A stretch of 64,000 nucleotides of DNA, from positions 124,001 through 188,000 of the forward strand of contig NZ_JBFONT020000002.1 of the NCBI RefSeq assembly GCF_040779325.2, written 5' to 3'. Positions 48,787 to 58,226 of this stretch are shown piece by piece. The DNA is from Aestuariibius violaceus (GTDB lineage Bacteria; Pseudomonadota; Alphaproteobacteria; Rhodobacterales; Rhodobacteraceae). Within the stretch, counting starts at the first letter, position 1. Each line of letters starts with the position of its first letter. The translations under genes and the position numbers were made by a program. The notes under the pieces are model-generated. The model searched no databases. It saw nothing but the letters and a program-made list of their open reading frames with translations, and was not told the DNA's origin.

Positions 48787-50862
48787 CTATTCGGCGGCGA
48801 TTTTGATCACCGGCTCCATCTCGGCCATCTGATCGTCGGTCAGATGGCACTTGATCTGCAGACCGTCCGCCATGGTCTTGATCGGCGGCACCTCGGTTTC
48901 GCATTTGTTTCCGGGGACTTGGCTCTTCCAGCGGCAGCGGGTCTGGAAGGGGCAGCCGGGGGGCGGGTTCATGGCCGAGGGAATGTCGCCCTCAAGCACG
49001 ATGTGCTTTTTCTGGACCCGGGTGTCGGCGATGGGGACGGCCGACAGAAGCGCCTCGGTATAGGGGTGATAGGGCGGGGAGAAGACCTGTTCGGTCGTGC
49101 CGAGTTCGACCACGTGGCCCAGATACATGACCATGACGCGATCGGCGAGGTAGCGGACGATCGACAGGTCGTGGGAGATGAAGAGAAGCGTCGTCTTGTG
49201 CTCCCGCTGGATCTCCATCAGCAGGTCGGTGACGGCGGCCTGAACCGAGACATCGAGGGCCGAGACGGGTTCGTCGGCCACCACGATCCGGGCATCACCG
49301 GCGAAGGCGCGGGCGATGCCGACGCGCTGTTTCTGCCCGCCGGAGAGCTGGCGGGGCATCCGGCCGGCGAATTCGCGGGGGAGTTTGACGAGGTCGAGAA
49401 GCTGGAGCATGCGGTCGCGCCGCTCGCCCTCGCTGCCTCCGACGCCGAAGATTTCAAGCGCGCGCATGATCTGGCGGCCGACGGTCATGGAGGGGTTCAG
49501 CGTGTCGAACGGGTTCTGGAAGACCATCTGGATGTCGGCGATGGTGCCCGTGTCACGGTCGGCGATCGCCGTGCTGCCGATTTCGCGGTTGTCGATGATG
49601 ACGGAGCCTTCGGTGGCCGTCTCGAGCCCCATCAGGACCTTGGCGAAGGTGGACTTGCCGCAGCCGGATTCTCCAACGATGGCAAGGGTTTCGCTTTCGC
49701 GAGCCTCGAAGGTGAGGGACTCGTTGGCCTTGACGACCTTTGTGTTGCCGCCGCCGGTGAGAGCATTGGCGGAGACCTGATAGTACTTTTTCAGATCGTC
49801 GATCCTGAGGATGACGTCGCCCGGTTCCGCACCCGCTTTGCCGTCGCTGCCGAGGGGGATCATCGACCAGTCGATTTCCTCGTGCCTCAAACACCTTGTG
49901 CGGTGGCGTTCATCCCCCGCGACCCGGTCCATCGGGATCGTCTTGGCATCGCAGCGGCCGGCGTCGAAATAGTCGCAGCGGGGGCCGAAATTGCAGCCGG
50001 GGGGGCGTTCGTGGGGGAAGTTGCCGGGGATGGCGACGAGGGGCTTGGCGTTCTTGTCGGCGCCGGGCAGCGGGATGGAGCGGAAGAGGGCCTGCGTATA
50101 GGGGTGGCGCATCTTGTCGAAGACGTCTTCGATGGAGCCCGTTTCGACCGCTTCGCCGGAATACATCACGCAGATCCGGTCGCAGGTTTCGAGGACTAAC
50201 CCCAGGTTATGACTGATGAAAAGCATCGAGGTGCCGTATTTGCGGCCGAGTTCCTTCACCAGCTCGACCACCGCCGCCTCGACCGTGACGTCGAGCGCGG
50301 TGGTGGGCTCATCAAGGATCAGGAGGGAGGGTTTGGACATCAGCGCCATGGCGATGACGATGCGCTGTTGCTGGCCGCCCGACAGCTGGTGGGGATAGGC
50401 GTCGAGGATGCGCTTGGGGTCGGGCAGCTTTACATCGGTTACGACCTCTAAGGCCCTGTTATACGCCTCTTTTTCCGAGGCGCCCTCATGGATCATGGGG
50501 ACTTCCATCAGCTGTTTGCCGATCTTCATGGCCGGGTTCAGGGAGGCCATCGGTTCCTGATAGATCATCGCGATTTCGGAGCCGCGGATATGGCGCAGTT
50601 CCTCTTGCGAGAGGGTGCTGAGGTCGCGGCCCTTGTACTTGATCGTGCCGCCGACGACGCGGCCGTTGACGCCGAGATCCTGCATAACCCCAAGCGCCAC
50701 CGTGCTTTTTCCGCATCCGGATTCGCCGACGAGGCCCATCGCCTCGCCCGGGAGGACGCGAACGGAGAAGTCCATGACGGCGGGGATTTCGCGCAGGCGG
50801 GTGAAGAACGAGATCGACAGCTGGTCGATTTCAAGGATCGGTTCGGCGTTTGGGTCGGTCAT
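48787..50862 (-). CDS. Fused OppD/OppF-type peptide ABC ATPase
   Basis: A 691-residue protein holding two complete ABC ATPases in tandem. The first has GESGCGKST, LSGGQQQRIVIAMAL and LLILDEPTTALDV; the second has GESGCGKST again, LSGGQKQRVGIARAF and IVVADEPVSALDV. Each is followed by an oligopeptide-transporter C-terminal domain with Cys-rich PGCNFGPRC and PGCPFQTRC stretches that bind iron-sulfur or zinc. It powers the permeases encoded just upstream. ATG 50862 is used; a GTG six bases earlier is possible. Confidence 0.92.
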   Translation of the reverse strand: MTDPNAEPILEIDQLSISFFTRLREIPAVMDFSVRVLPGEAMGLVGESGCGKSTVALGVMQDLGVNGRVVGGTIKYKGRDLSTLSQEELRHIRGSEIAMIYQEPMASLNPAMKIGKQLMEVPMIHEGASEKEAYNRALEVVTDVKLPDPKRILDAYPHQLSGGQQQRIVIAMALMSKPSLLILDEPTTALDVTVEAAVVELVKELGRKYGTSMLFISHNLGLVLETCDRICVMYSGEAVETGSIEDVFDKMRHPYTQALFRSIPLPGADKNAKPLVAIPGNFPHERPPGCNFGPRCDYFDAGRCDAKTIPMDRVAGDERHRTRCLRHEEIDWSMIPLGSDGKAGAEPGDVILRIDDLKKYYQVSANALTGGGNTKVVKANESLTFEARESETLAIVGESGCGKSTFAKVLMGLETATEGSVIIDNREIGSTAIADRDTGTIADIQMVFQNPFDTLNPSMTVGRQIMRALEIFGVGGSEGERRDRMLQLLDLVKLPREFAGRMPRQLSGGQKQRVGIARAFAGDARIVVADEPVSALDVSVQAAVTDLLMEIQREHKTTLLFISHDLSIVRYLADRVMVMYLGHVVELGTTEQVFSPPYHPYTEALLSAVPIADTRVQKKHIVLEGDIPSAMNPPPGCPFQTRCRWKSQVPGNKCETEVPPIKTMADGLQIKCHLTDDQMAEMEPVIKIAAE

Positions 50863-50893
50863 TAACACTCACTCATCTGGGCCGATTTGGCCC

Positions 50894-50937
50894 TGCGGCA
50901 TTCGGGCGGCATCCGGTCGGCATTACGTCGGAGGGGA
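50894..50937 (+). repeat. 11-bp tandem repeat array, copy D (four units)
   Basis: Units TGCGGCATTCG, GGCGGCATCCG, GTCGGCATTAC, GTCGGAGGGGA, in the 91-bp gap between the permease stop and the ATPase start. The flanking genes run on the minus strand while the array reads on the plus strand. Confidence 0.75.
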
Positions 50938-50953
50938 ACGAACGTTCCGGTCG

Positions 50954-52411
50954 TTAATCTTTAAGGCTTTCCTCCCGCAGGCCGTCCGCCAGAAGGTTCA
51001 GCCCGAGGACGAGGGTCAGCAGCGCGATGGCGGGTGGCAGGGCCGGGTGGGGGTAGATCGACAGGAGCTTGCGGCCTTCGTTGATGGTCGACCCCCAGTC
51101 GGGGCTTTCGGGCGGCAGGCCGAGGCCGAAGAAGCCCAGGGTGCCGAGCAGGATCGTCGTGTAGCCGATGCGCAGGCAGAAATCGACGATGAGGGGCCCG
51201 CGGACATTCGGCAGGATCTCCCACAGCATGATGTACCACGACCGCTCCCCCCGGGTCTGGGCGGCGGCGACGTAATCGCGGGTCTGGATGTCGAGGGCGA
51301 GGCCGCGGACGATCCGGAAGACGGTGGGCGAGTTCACGAAGACGACCGAGACGAAGACGGTGAGGATACCGCCCGGCACATCGAAGAGGTCGAGACCGCC
51401 CGGCATGAAATTGAGCGGCGTGCCGCGCTGGCTGATCACCGAGAGGTAGAGCCAGATGAGAGGCACAAGGACACAGGCGAGGATGATGAGATTGGCCTGC
51501 GGCCGGGTCCGGTAGCGGGAGTTGATCAGGACCGCGCAAAACATGGGCACGAAGATGAAGAGGACGGCGGCCATGTAGCTGGGAATGCCGGTCTGCACGA
51601 TCTCGGGCGTGACCAGCAGATAGAAGAGCAGGATGACGGGGAAGGCCAGGATCAGGTTGGCGACGAAGGTCAGGAGCGTGTCGAGCTTGCCGCCGAAATA
51701 GCCCGCCGGCAGGCCCAGCGTGATGCCGACCATGAAGGCGAAGACCGTGGCCAGCGGGGCGATCTGGATGACGATCCAGGAGCCTTCGACCATGCGGGAG
51801 AACACGTCGCGCGACAGGTTGTCCCCGCCGAGCAGGTAATGGGCGCCCGGCGCCATTTCGGTCGCGTCGGGAAGGGGCATGCCCGGTACTTCGTTCTTCA
51901 TGCCCGAGGCGATGCCGAGCGGGTCGTGGGTCAGGATCATGTCGAGCGGGCCGCCGAAGATGCCGGCGAAGACCCAGAACATGACCAGACCGAAGCCCAC
52001 CATGCCGATCGGGCTGTCGAAGAGTTTGCCGTAAAGGCCGAGCCTGCGCTTGAAGGTGATCGACAGGGCGAAGGTCGCGACAAGCGCGATCCAGACCGGC
52101 AGGAAGCGGGCCGCCATGGCGCCGATGATCCCGCCGGTGCCGTAGGGCGTGACGATCCCGCCGACGATATAGGCGAGGACGACGAGGATCAGGCCGAGAA
52201 AGCTCCACTTCATCGCCTCGCCCGCCCATTCGCGGGGGCCGCGGCGGACGGTGAGCGTGCCGTCGGGATTGGCCACCGTTTCGCCTTCGGCGGTGACGAA
52301 GCCGAGAACGATCTGCAGAAGGGCCGTGGCGAGGAATGCCGCGGCGAAGAAGGCAAGGGCGGGATCCAGGAAATTCCCGAGCTCTCCGGTCCAGGTAAGC
52401 GGTTCCATCAT
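50954..52411 (-). CDS. Peptide-type ABC permease (DppC-like, long form)
   Basis: A 485-residue inner-membrane protein. The C-terminal ~250 residues are the standard DppC/OppC permease, with the EAA-like coupling region around AAAQTRGERSWYIMLWEILPN (about 396-416, coupling Gly). The N-terminal ~200 residues add three extra hydrophobic helices and a soluble stretch, longer than in typical DppC. It starts right after a GGAGGATC ribosome-binding site. The partner permease gene lies 7 bp before it. Confidence 0.88.
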   Translation of the reverse strand: MMEPLTWTGELGNFLDPALAFFAAAFLATALLQIVLGFVTAEGETVANPDGTLTVRRGPREWAGEAMKWSFLGLILVVLAYIVGGIVTPYGTGGIIGAMAARFLPVWIALVATFALSITFKRRLGLYGKLFDSPIGMVGFGLVMFWVFAGIFGGPLDMILTHDPLGIASGMKNEVPGMPLPDATEMAPGAHYLLGGDNLSRDVFSRMVEGSWIVIQIAPLATVFAFMVGITLGLPAGYFGGKLDTLLTFVANLILAFPVILLFYLLVTPEIVQTGIPSYMAAVLFIFVPMFCAVLINSRYRTRPQANLIILACVLVPLIWLYLSVISQRGTPLNFMPGGLDLFDVPGGILTVFVSVVFVNSPTVFRIVRGLALDIQTRDYVAAAQTRGERSWYIMLWEILPNVRGPLIVDFCLRIGYTTILLGTLGFFGLGLPPESPDWGSTINEGRKLLSIYPHPALPPAIALLTLVLGLNLLADGLREESLKD

Positions 52412-52418
52412 GATCCTC

Positions 52419-53465
52419 CTACGAAATCCGGATGCGCGGGTTGAGGTAGACGTAGCCGATATCCGAGATCAGCTGGGTCAGCAGGACGACGATCACCGAG
52501 ACGATCGAGACGCCGAGCAGTAGTTCGATATCGTTGTTCGAGGCGGCCTGGACGAGCGTCCAGCCGAAGCCCTTGTAGTTGAAGAGCGTCTCGACGATCA
52601 CGACGCCGTTCAGGAGCCACGGGAATTGCAGCATGATCACCGTGAAGGGCGCGATCAGCGCGTTCCTTAGCGCGTGTTTGACGACGATGTTGGGGAAGGA
52701 CACGCCCTTGAGCCGGGCGGTGCGGATGTATTGGGCCGTCATCACCTCGGTCATCGAGGCGCGGGTCATGCGGGCGATGTAGCCCATGCCGTAAAGCGCG
52801 ATGGTCAGGACCGGCAGGGTGAAGTTGGCCCAGGTGATGTCGTCCATCGCGCTGGTCGCCGTGCCCTTGAACCATTTGAGGCCGACGGCCGACGACGCGA
52901 AGACGGCGATGAAGATGACGCCCGAGACGTATTCCGGCGTCGCCGTCGAGATGATCGACACGGTCGAGAGCGAGCGGTCGGTGCGGCTGCCCTCGCGCAT
53001 GCCGGCCAGCACGCCAAGGAGCAGCGCGCCGGGGACCATCACGCACATCACCGCCAGCATCAGCCAGCCGGTGAGGCCAAGCCGGGTGCCGACGATTTCG
53101 GCGACGTTGTCGCGGAAGACGGTGGAATAGCCCCAGTCGCCCTGCAGGACGCCGCAGAAGCGGTCGGCGTCCTCGGGCGCCTGGCCCGGGTCGATGCAGC
53201 GGCCGCGGATCTGACCGTCGGAGCCTTCGATCACATAGCCGGGCAGGACGCCCAGCCATTGGCCGTACTTGACCGGGAGCGGGTCGAGGTAGCCGCGATT
53301 GTCGAGCCAGGTCGTAACCTCCGCATCGCTCATGCGGTTGTTGGCCTGGGTTTTGGCGAGCTTTTCGAGATTGGGGTAGAGGTTCGTCAGCGCGAAGACG
53401 ATGAAGGTCAGGCAGAGCGCGGTCAGGATCATGATCCCGAGCCGTCGCAGGATGAATAAAGCCAT
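52419..53465 (-). CDS. Peptide-type ABC permease (DppB-like)
   Basis: A 348-residue inner-membrane protein with an N-terminal helix (MALFILRRLGIMILTALCL), a periplasmic domain (about 35-130) and five further helices. The coupling motif is in TARLKGVSFPNIVVKHALRN (about 248-267). It works with the DppC-like partner and the fused ATPase. Its start lies 90 bp after a hairpin following the binding-protein gene. Confidence 0.9.
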   Translation of the reverse strand: MALFILRRLGIMILTALCLTFIVFALTNLYPNLEKLAKTQANNRMSDAEVTTWLDNRGYLDPLPVKYGQWLGVLPGYVIEGSDGQIRGRCIDPGQAPEDADRFCGVLQGDWGYSTVFRDNVAEIVGTRLGLTGWLMLAVMCVMVPGALLLGVLAGMREGSRTDRSLSTVSIISTATPEYVSGVIFIAVFASSAVGLKWFKGTATSAMDDITWANFTLPVLTIALYGMGYIARMTRASMTEVMTAQYIRTARLKGVSFPNIVVKHALRNALIAPFTVIMLQFPWLLNGVVIVETLFNYKGFGWTLVQAASNNDIELLLGVSIVSVIVVLLTQLISDIGYVYLNPRIRIS

Positions 53466-53514
53466 CTTTTCCCCTGTCTGTCAGACGCCTTGCGCGCCGT
53501 TTGTTTGATTGGTG

Positions 53515-53540
53515 GGAGAGGGCGGCTTACCGCCCCCTCC
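53515..53540 (-). terminator. Hairpin after the peptide-binding protein gene
   Basis: GAGGGCGG (53518-53525) pairs with CCGCCC plus CTC (53530-53539) around a CTTA loop with a small bulge. Located between the binding-protein stop and the DppB-like start on the minus strand, it probably stabilises the binding-protein message and reduces read-through. Confidence 0.55.
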
Positions 53541-53555
53541 GGATGTCGCGGCGCG

Positions 53556-55211
53556 TCAGGCGGCGGTGCTCCATTTGTAGATCTGGGGCAGGTAGGCAAT
53601 GTGCATGTCCGCGCCGACGACCTGGTCGGTGTAATGGCGGTAGAGCGACCGCCAGTAGGGCTGGATGGTCACGCCTTCCTCGACCATGATTTCCTGCAGG
53701 CGGGTCATCACCGCGCGCCGCTGGTCGACATCGGCGATCGAGTTCGCCTCGGCCAGGCGTTCGTCGAATTCGGCGTTCGAGAAGCCCGCCTCGTTCCAGG
53801 CAACGCCGGACTTGTAGGCGAGGCCCAGGATCTGCGTGCCGAGCGGCCGGTGGTTCCAGTTGGTCGAGCTGAACGGGTACTTCGTCCAGTCATTCCAGAA
53901 GGTGGAACCGGGCAGGATCGAGCGGCGGACGGGGATGCCCGCGTCGCGCAGCTGGGCCGCGACCGCGTCGGTCGTGTTGCGGCGCCAGTCGTCGTCGATC
54001 GAGATCAGCTCGTGTTCGAAATCGGCCATGCCGGCCTCTTCGAGCAGCGCCAGCGCGCCGGCCGGATCGTGGGGGATGCGGGTGACGGACGGGTCGTGTT
54101 CCGGGTGGACCGGGCCCACATGGTGGTTGTCGGCCGGGATGCCCTGGCCGGCATAGCCAAGTTCGAGGCAGACCGCGTTGTCGACGGCCATGGCAAGCGC
54201 CCGGCGGACGCGGGCATCCTCATAGGGGCGGACCCCGTCGACCTCGGCCAGCTGATTGGGCCGGATGCAGATCGTGGCGCCCGAGACGACCTCGGACTTG
54301 GTCCAGCCGATCGCGTCCATGATGTCGACGAAGTCGCCGACCGTCTCGTAGAGCATGTCGACTTCTTCAGACTCGGCCGCGGCGATCCAGGAGGCGGGGT
54401 CGGTGCCGTAGTCGACATATTCGATCCGGTCGAGGTAGAAGCCGCCATCCTCGAACGCCTCGTCGCCCCACCAGTCTCGGTCGGAGCGCTGGATGACGGC
54501 GCCGACGCCGACCTGATGTTCCAGCACGTCCATCGGCCCGGTGCCGACGAGGTCGGTCAACGGCGCTGCGGCGTCATAGGAGCTGTGGTAGATCGCGGCC
54601 GGATAATCGGCCATGCCGGGGATGATCGTGATGTCCGGTGCGTTGAGGACCAGCTGCACGGTCATGTCGTCGACCTTGGTCACAGCACCGTCGGCCACGG
54701 CGGAACCGTCTTCGTTCAGAATGCTCGCCATGCGGGATTGCATCGAGTTGCCCTCGAGCGACCCGTCGCACCAGTCGGTCAGGATGCGCACGACATCGTC
54801 GGCGTTGAACGGATCGCCGTTCGACCAGGTCACGCCGGGGCGGACGCGGAGCGTGTATTCGGTGGCGTCGTCATTGACCTCCCACGCTTCGATCAGCATG
54901 CCGCGGAAGGAGCCGTCGGAATTGTATTCGACGAAGTATTCCAGCGTACCGGCGGTGACATAGGCCATCTCGGTCCAGTCGTAGGTGCGCGGATCCTTGT
55001 TGGCCTTGACCTGCATCTGCATGCGGATCGTGCCGCCGCGCTGGATATGGCCCGCCGCCTTAGCCGGGCTTTCGAGGCCGATCATTGCATAGGCCGTGGT
55101 CGCGGTGACACCCAGTGCGGTGGAGCGTGCCAGGAATTCCCGGCGGTCGATGTGACCCTCGCGATATTCCTTGGCGTAAAGCTCCGCTCCCTTGTGGATC
55201 GGTGACGTCAT
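53556..55211 (-). CDS. Peptide-type ABC substrate-binding protein, Tat-exported
   Basis: A 551-residue periplasmic receptor of the DppA/OppA (SBP_bac_5) family. The N-terminus has HIDRREFLARSTALGVTATT, a twin-arginine signal that lies about 20 residues in. Body motifs include LIEAWEVNDDATEYTLRVRPG, WSNGDPFNADDVV and YEDARVRRALAMAVD, as in peptide-binding lobes. Start 55211 follows GGGAGAA. It captures oligopeptides or similar solutes for the permeases and ATPase downstream. Exact ligand unknown. Confidence 0.9.
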   Translation of the reverse strand: MTSPIHKGAELYAKEYREGHIDRREFLARSTALGVTATTAYAMIGLESPAKAAGHIQRGGTIRMQMQVKANKDPRTYDWTEMAYVTAGTLEYFVEYNSDGSFRGMLIEAWEVNDDATEYTLRVRPGVTWSNGDPFNADDVVRILTDWCDGSLEGNSMQSRMASILNEDGSAVADGAVTKVDDMTVQLVLNAPDITIIPGMADYPAAIYHSSYDAAAPLTDLVGTGPMDVLEHQVGVGAVIQRSDRDWWGDEAFEDGGFYLDRIEYVDYGTDPASWIAAAESEEVDMLYETVGDFVDIMDAIGWTKSEVVSGATICIRPNQLAEVDGVRPYEDARVRRALAMAVDNAVCLELGYAGQGIPADNHHVGPVHPEHDPSVTRIPHDPAGALALLEEAGMADFEHELISIDDDWRRNTTDAVAAQLRDAGIPVRRSILPGSTFWNDWTKYPFSSTNWNHRPLGTQILGLAYKSGVAWNEAGFSNAEFDERLAEANSIADVDQRRAVMTRLQEIMVEEGVTIQPYWRSLYRHYTDQVVGADMHIAYLPQIYKWSTAA

Positions 55212-55462
55212 CGAATTCTCCCTGTTGATCGTTAAACGTTGGTGCCAGCACCGGATCGGCGGTTGGATGGTGGGTCTGCTTGGTGGTGCAGCAAGTTCTC
55301 TGTCCTGTGCCATCCCCCCCGGATGAGACTATTCGGTCCGCTTTTCCGGCTTGCGTCAACAGCCGCTTTCGTCACTTCCGTGTCAGAAAACGACATCTGC
55401 GGAGCATGAAAACGACATGCCCGCCATCATGCAACCGGAAAAGCGGACCGGATCTGCCGCTA

Positions 55463-56257
55463 TCAGAGCGCGTCGCGGCGGAAATCCGACGGGCTGCGCC
55501 CGGTATGGGCGTGAAAGACGCGGGTGAAATAGGCGGGCGAGCCGAAGCCCAGATCGCCCGCGATCCGGTTGATGGGCTCGGCCGTGTCGGTCAGGCGCTT
55601 GCGGGCCTCGTAAAGTCTGCGGTCGGCCAGCAGCGCGTGGGCCGCCCGGCCCGTGGCGGCGCGGCAGCAGCGGGAGAGATGGGTGGAGGTCACGCCAAGC
55701 TCGCGTGCGTAATCGGCGATGGTGCGGCCAAGGGCGAAGTCCCGGGCGACCAGATCGGTGAAGGCCGCGGCGATACGCGTGGTGGAGGTGTCGGGCAGGC
55801 CCGCATCGCCTTCGGCCTCGGCCAGGCGGCGTTCGAGGAAGACGGCGAGGAGGCCCGCATGATGCCCCACGGCCCGTTCGGCGGCGGGGCGATCGGCCGT
55901 CAATTCGCGTTCGATCGCGTCGAGACGGGCGGCGATTTCCATCTGGGGGTGGTTTTCGAGGACGCGCAGGTGCACCGGGGCCTCGGGCCACTCGTCGCCA
56001 GAACGTGCGGGCAGCGCCAGCTGGGTGCCGGTGAGCGGGCTGAGCTGCTGGATCCCGTAGAGCGTGTTGCCGGGGATGAAGATCAGGTTGTTGGGGGTGA
56101 AGCCCCGGGTTTGGCCAGCGAGCGTGATCCGGCCCTGGCCATTGGAGATCCAGAGCAGGCGGGGCCTGGAATGGCTGCGCAACGCCTCGAGCCGCCATTT
56201 GCCGCCACGCGCCAATTGGGCGAGCGAGGTGATCGCGTAGGCCGTGGAAAGTTCCAT
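55463..56257 (-). CDS. AraC-family transcriptional regulator
   Basis: A 264-residue regulator with an N-terminal cupin-like sensor (about 1-130, including GKWRLEALRSHSRPRLLWISN and IFIPGNTLYGI) and a C-terminal AraC double helix-turn-helix (about 165-260, RTIADYARELGVTSTHLSRCCR, INRIAGDLGFGSPAYFTRVF). The start MELSTAYAITSLAQ at 56257 avoids overlap with miaA. It lies upstream of the peptide transporter on the same strand across a 251-bp gap and may control it. Confidence 0.85.
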   Translation of the reverse strand: MELSTAYAITSLAQLARGGKWRLEALRSHSRPRLLWISNGQGRITLAGQTRGFTPNNLIFIPGNTLYGIQQLSPLTGTQLALPARSGDEWPEAPVHLRVLENHPQMEIAARLDAIERELTADRPAAERAVGHHAGLLAVFLERRLAEAEGDAGLPDTSTTRIAAAFTDLVARDFALGRTIADYARELGVTSTHLSRCCRAATGRAAHALLADRRLYEARKRLTDTAEPINRIAGDLGFGSPAYFTRVFHAHTGRSPSDFRRDAL

Positions 56258-56319
56258 GAAAATACCGTTCCGTCCCAATCTTTCCAAAGGGATAGCAGCG
56301 TTCCGCGAGTCGGGGAATA

Positions 56320-57177
56320 TCAGGGAAGCGGGATGTGCGACCATCCGCGCATCCGGGCCCGGAACCATGTGCGCTGGCGCTTGGCATATTGGCGGGTCTG
56401 GATGATCGCGGCCTCCTTCGCGGCATCGAGGGAGAGGTCGCCGTGCAGATGGGCGATCAGTTCTGCGGCGCCGATGGCCTTGGAGGAGGGGTGTTTCGGC
56501 TTCCAGGTCGGCGCCATGGCGCGGGCTTCGTCGAGGGCGCCGGCGTCGAGCATGAGGTCAAAGCGGCGGGCGATGCGATGGGCGAGCCAGTCGCGGTCGG
56601 CGTCGAGCAGGATCGGGGTGGTACGGTCGAGGGGGAGGAGCGGCGGCGGCGTGTCGTCCTGCCAGTCGGCGAGGGGTCGGCCGGTGGCGCGCAGCACCTC
56701 CCAGGCACGCTGGACGCGGGCGCGGTTGAGGGTGTCGATCCGGGATTTCGTTTTCGGATCAAGCTCTTCCAGAAGGGTCTGGAGGGTTCGTTCGTCGCCT
56801 TCCGCGCGGATCTTTGGCGGGGTTTCCGGGATCTCGGCCAGGCCCTCGGTCAGGGCCGCGAAGTTGAGACCGGTGCCGCCGACGATGATCGGGCGGGTCG
56901 CCGTCAGGTGGGGCGTGACGTCCCGCAGCCACTGGCCCGCGGAATAGGGTTGGTCGTGGGGGACGTGGCCGTAGAGCGCGTGAGGCGCGCGTGCCTCGTC
57001 TTCGGGCGAGGGGCGGGCGGTGAGGATGCGCCAGCCGTCGTAGACCTGCAGCGCGTCGGCATTGACGATGGTGCCGCCCTGCAGCTCGGCGATGCGGAGC
57101 GCGAGGTCGGACTTGCCGCTGGCCGTCGGACCCGCGATCAGGACCGGTTTTTCCGGGGGGATATCCCTTATTTCCAT
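56320..57177 (-). CDS. miaA: tRNA dimethylallyltransferase
   Basis: A 285-residue enzyme that adds an isopentenyl group to A37 of tRNAs reading UNN codons. The P-loop is GPTASGKSD (about 16-24), followed by IVNADALQVYDGW (about 37-49), GGTGLNF and AELIAHLHGD. These match MiaA. It stands alone on the minus strand, divergent from pyrH across 112 bp. Confidence 0.93.
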   Translation of the reverse strand: MEIRDIPPEKPVLIAGPTASGKSDLALRIAELQGGTIVNADALQVYDGWRILTARPSPEDEARAPHALYGHVPHDQPYSAGQWLRDVTPHLTATRPIIVGGTGLNFAALTEGLAEIPETPPKIRAEGDERTLQTLLEELDPKTKSRIDTLNRARVQRAWEVLRATGRPLADWQDDTPPPLLPLDRTTPILLDADRDWLAHRIARRFDLMLDAGALDEARAMAPTWKPKHPSSKAIGAAELIAHLHGDLSLDAAKEAAIIQTRQYAKRQRTWFRARMRGWSHIPLP

Positions 57178-57289
57178 GGGCTTTCCGGGGGTCTCCGCCG
57201 ATCTGCCGCGGCGGGGGGCGATCCGCCATTGAACCGGCGGGCCTTTTGCGACATTTTCCCCGGGAACGAAAGAGCGGGGGCGTGACGCG

Positions 57290-58015
57290 ATGGATGCGAG
57301 CGGGCAGACGACCTTCCGGCGGGTTCTTCTGAAAATCTCGGGCGAGGCGCTGATGGGGGATCAGGGATTTGGCCTGCATCCGCCCACGGTGGAGCGCATT
57401 GCGCGCGAGGTGGCAAGCGTTCAGGAGATGGGCGTCGAGATCTGCATGGTGATCGGCGGGGGTAACATTTTCAGAGGGTTACAGGGCTCTGCCCAGGGAA
57501 TGGAGCGGACCACGGCGGATTATATGGGGATGCTGGCGACGGTGATGAATGCGCTGGCCATGCAGTCGTCGCTGGAGGGGCTGGGGATCCATACGCGGGT
57601 GATCTCGGCCATCCGGATGGACGAGGTGGCCGAGCCCTATATCCGGCGGCGGGCCGTGCGGCACCTGGAGAAGAAGCGGATCTGCATCTTCGCGGCGGGG
57701 ACGGGGAACCCCTATTTCACGACCGATACGGCGGCGACCCTGCGCGCCTCGGAAATGGCTTGCGAAGCGATCTTCAAGGGGACGAAGGTCGACGGCGTCT
57801 ATGACAAGGACCCGAAGAAGTTCGAGGATGCGAAGCGTTTCGAAACAGTGACTTATGATGAGGTCCTGCAGAAGCATCTTGGGGTGATGGACGCCTCCGC
57901 GATTGCGCTGGCGCGGGACAACAACCTGCCGATCATCGTCTTCTCGCTGGACGAGCCGGGCGGATTCCGGGGGATCCTGGCGGGCGAGGGAACCTCGACC
58001 ACTGTCCACGGGTGA
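57290..58015 (+). CDS. pyrH: UMP kinase
   Basis: A 241-residue hexameric kinase converting UMP to UDP. It carries KISGEALMGDQGFG (about 15-28), MVIGGGNIFRG (about 54-64), DYMGMLATVMNALAMQ and FAAGTGNPYFTTDTAA (about 140-155), all diagnostic. It heads the conserved pyrH-frr-uppS-cdsA-dxr chain of alphaproteobacteria. A minus-strand Rid gene and a triple palindrome lie between it and frr. Confidence 0.96.
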   Translation: MDASGQTTFRRVLLKISGEALMGDQGFGLHPPTVERIAREVASVQEMGVEICMVIGGGNIFRGLQGSAQGMERTTADYMGMLATVMNALAMQSSLEGLGIHTRVISAIRMDEVAEPYIRRRAVRHLEKKRICIFAAGTGNPYFTTDTAATLRASEMACEAIFKGTKVDGVYDKDPKKFEDAKRFETVTYDEVLQKHLGVMDASAIALARDNNLPIIVFSLDEPGGFRGILAGEGTSTTVHG

Positions 58016-58144
58016 GCTGCCACAGGTTTTGACGGTTGCTGCGGCTGCGGTTCTGCCGGTTTACTGGTGCATGCGGTCGGTCGGATACATCTTCACTTTG
58101 GCGACAAATCTGGTTCTGACGCTGTCAGTGTTCTCTTGGGTAAG

Positions 58145-58222
58145 GCAAATTCTTCTAGAAGAATTTGCGGTGGCAGAATTTTCTAGAAAATTCTGGGTTT
58201 CAAAACCTTCTGGAAGGTTTTG
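58145..58222. repeat. Three tandem palindromes with TTCTRGAA cores
   Basis: Perfect palindromes at 58145-58168 (arms GCAAATTCTTCT and AGAAGAATTTGC), 58174-58195 (CAGAATTTTCT and AGAAAATTCTG) and 58201-58222 (CAAAACCTTC, TG loop, GAAGGTTTTG). Each is separated by 5 bp and their centres are 27-28 bp apart. They lie between pyrH and the convergent Rid gene and are far more AT-rich than the surroundings. Confidence 0.85.
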
Positions 58223-58226
58223 CAGG

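Noticed and set aside
48844..52444. Long plus-strand frames across the peptide transporter genes
   Set aside because: All lie opposite well-supported ABC genes and lack any family signature.
58070..58222. Hydrophobic 50-residue frame overlapping the triple palindrome
   Set aside because: No ribosome-binding site, and the last third is encoded by the palindromes themselves, so the frame is probably fortuitous.
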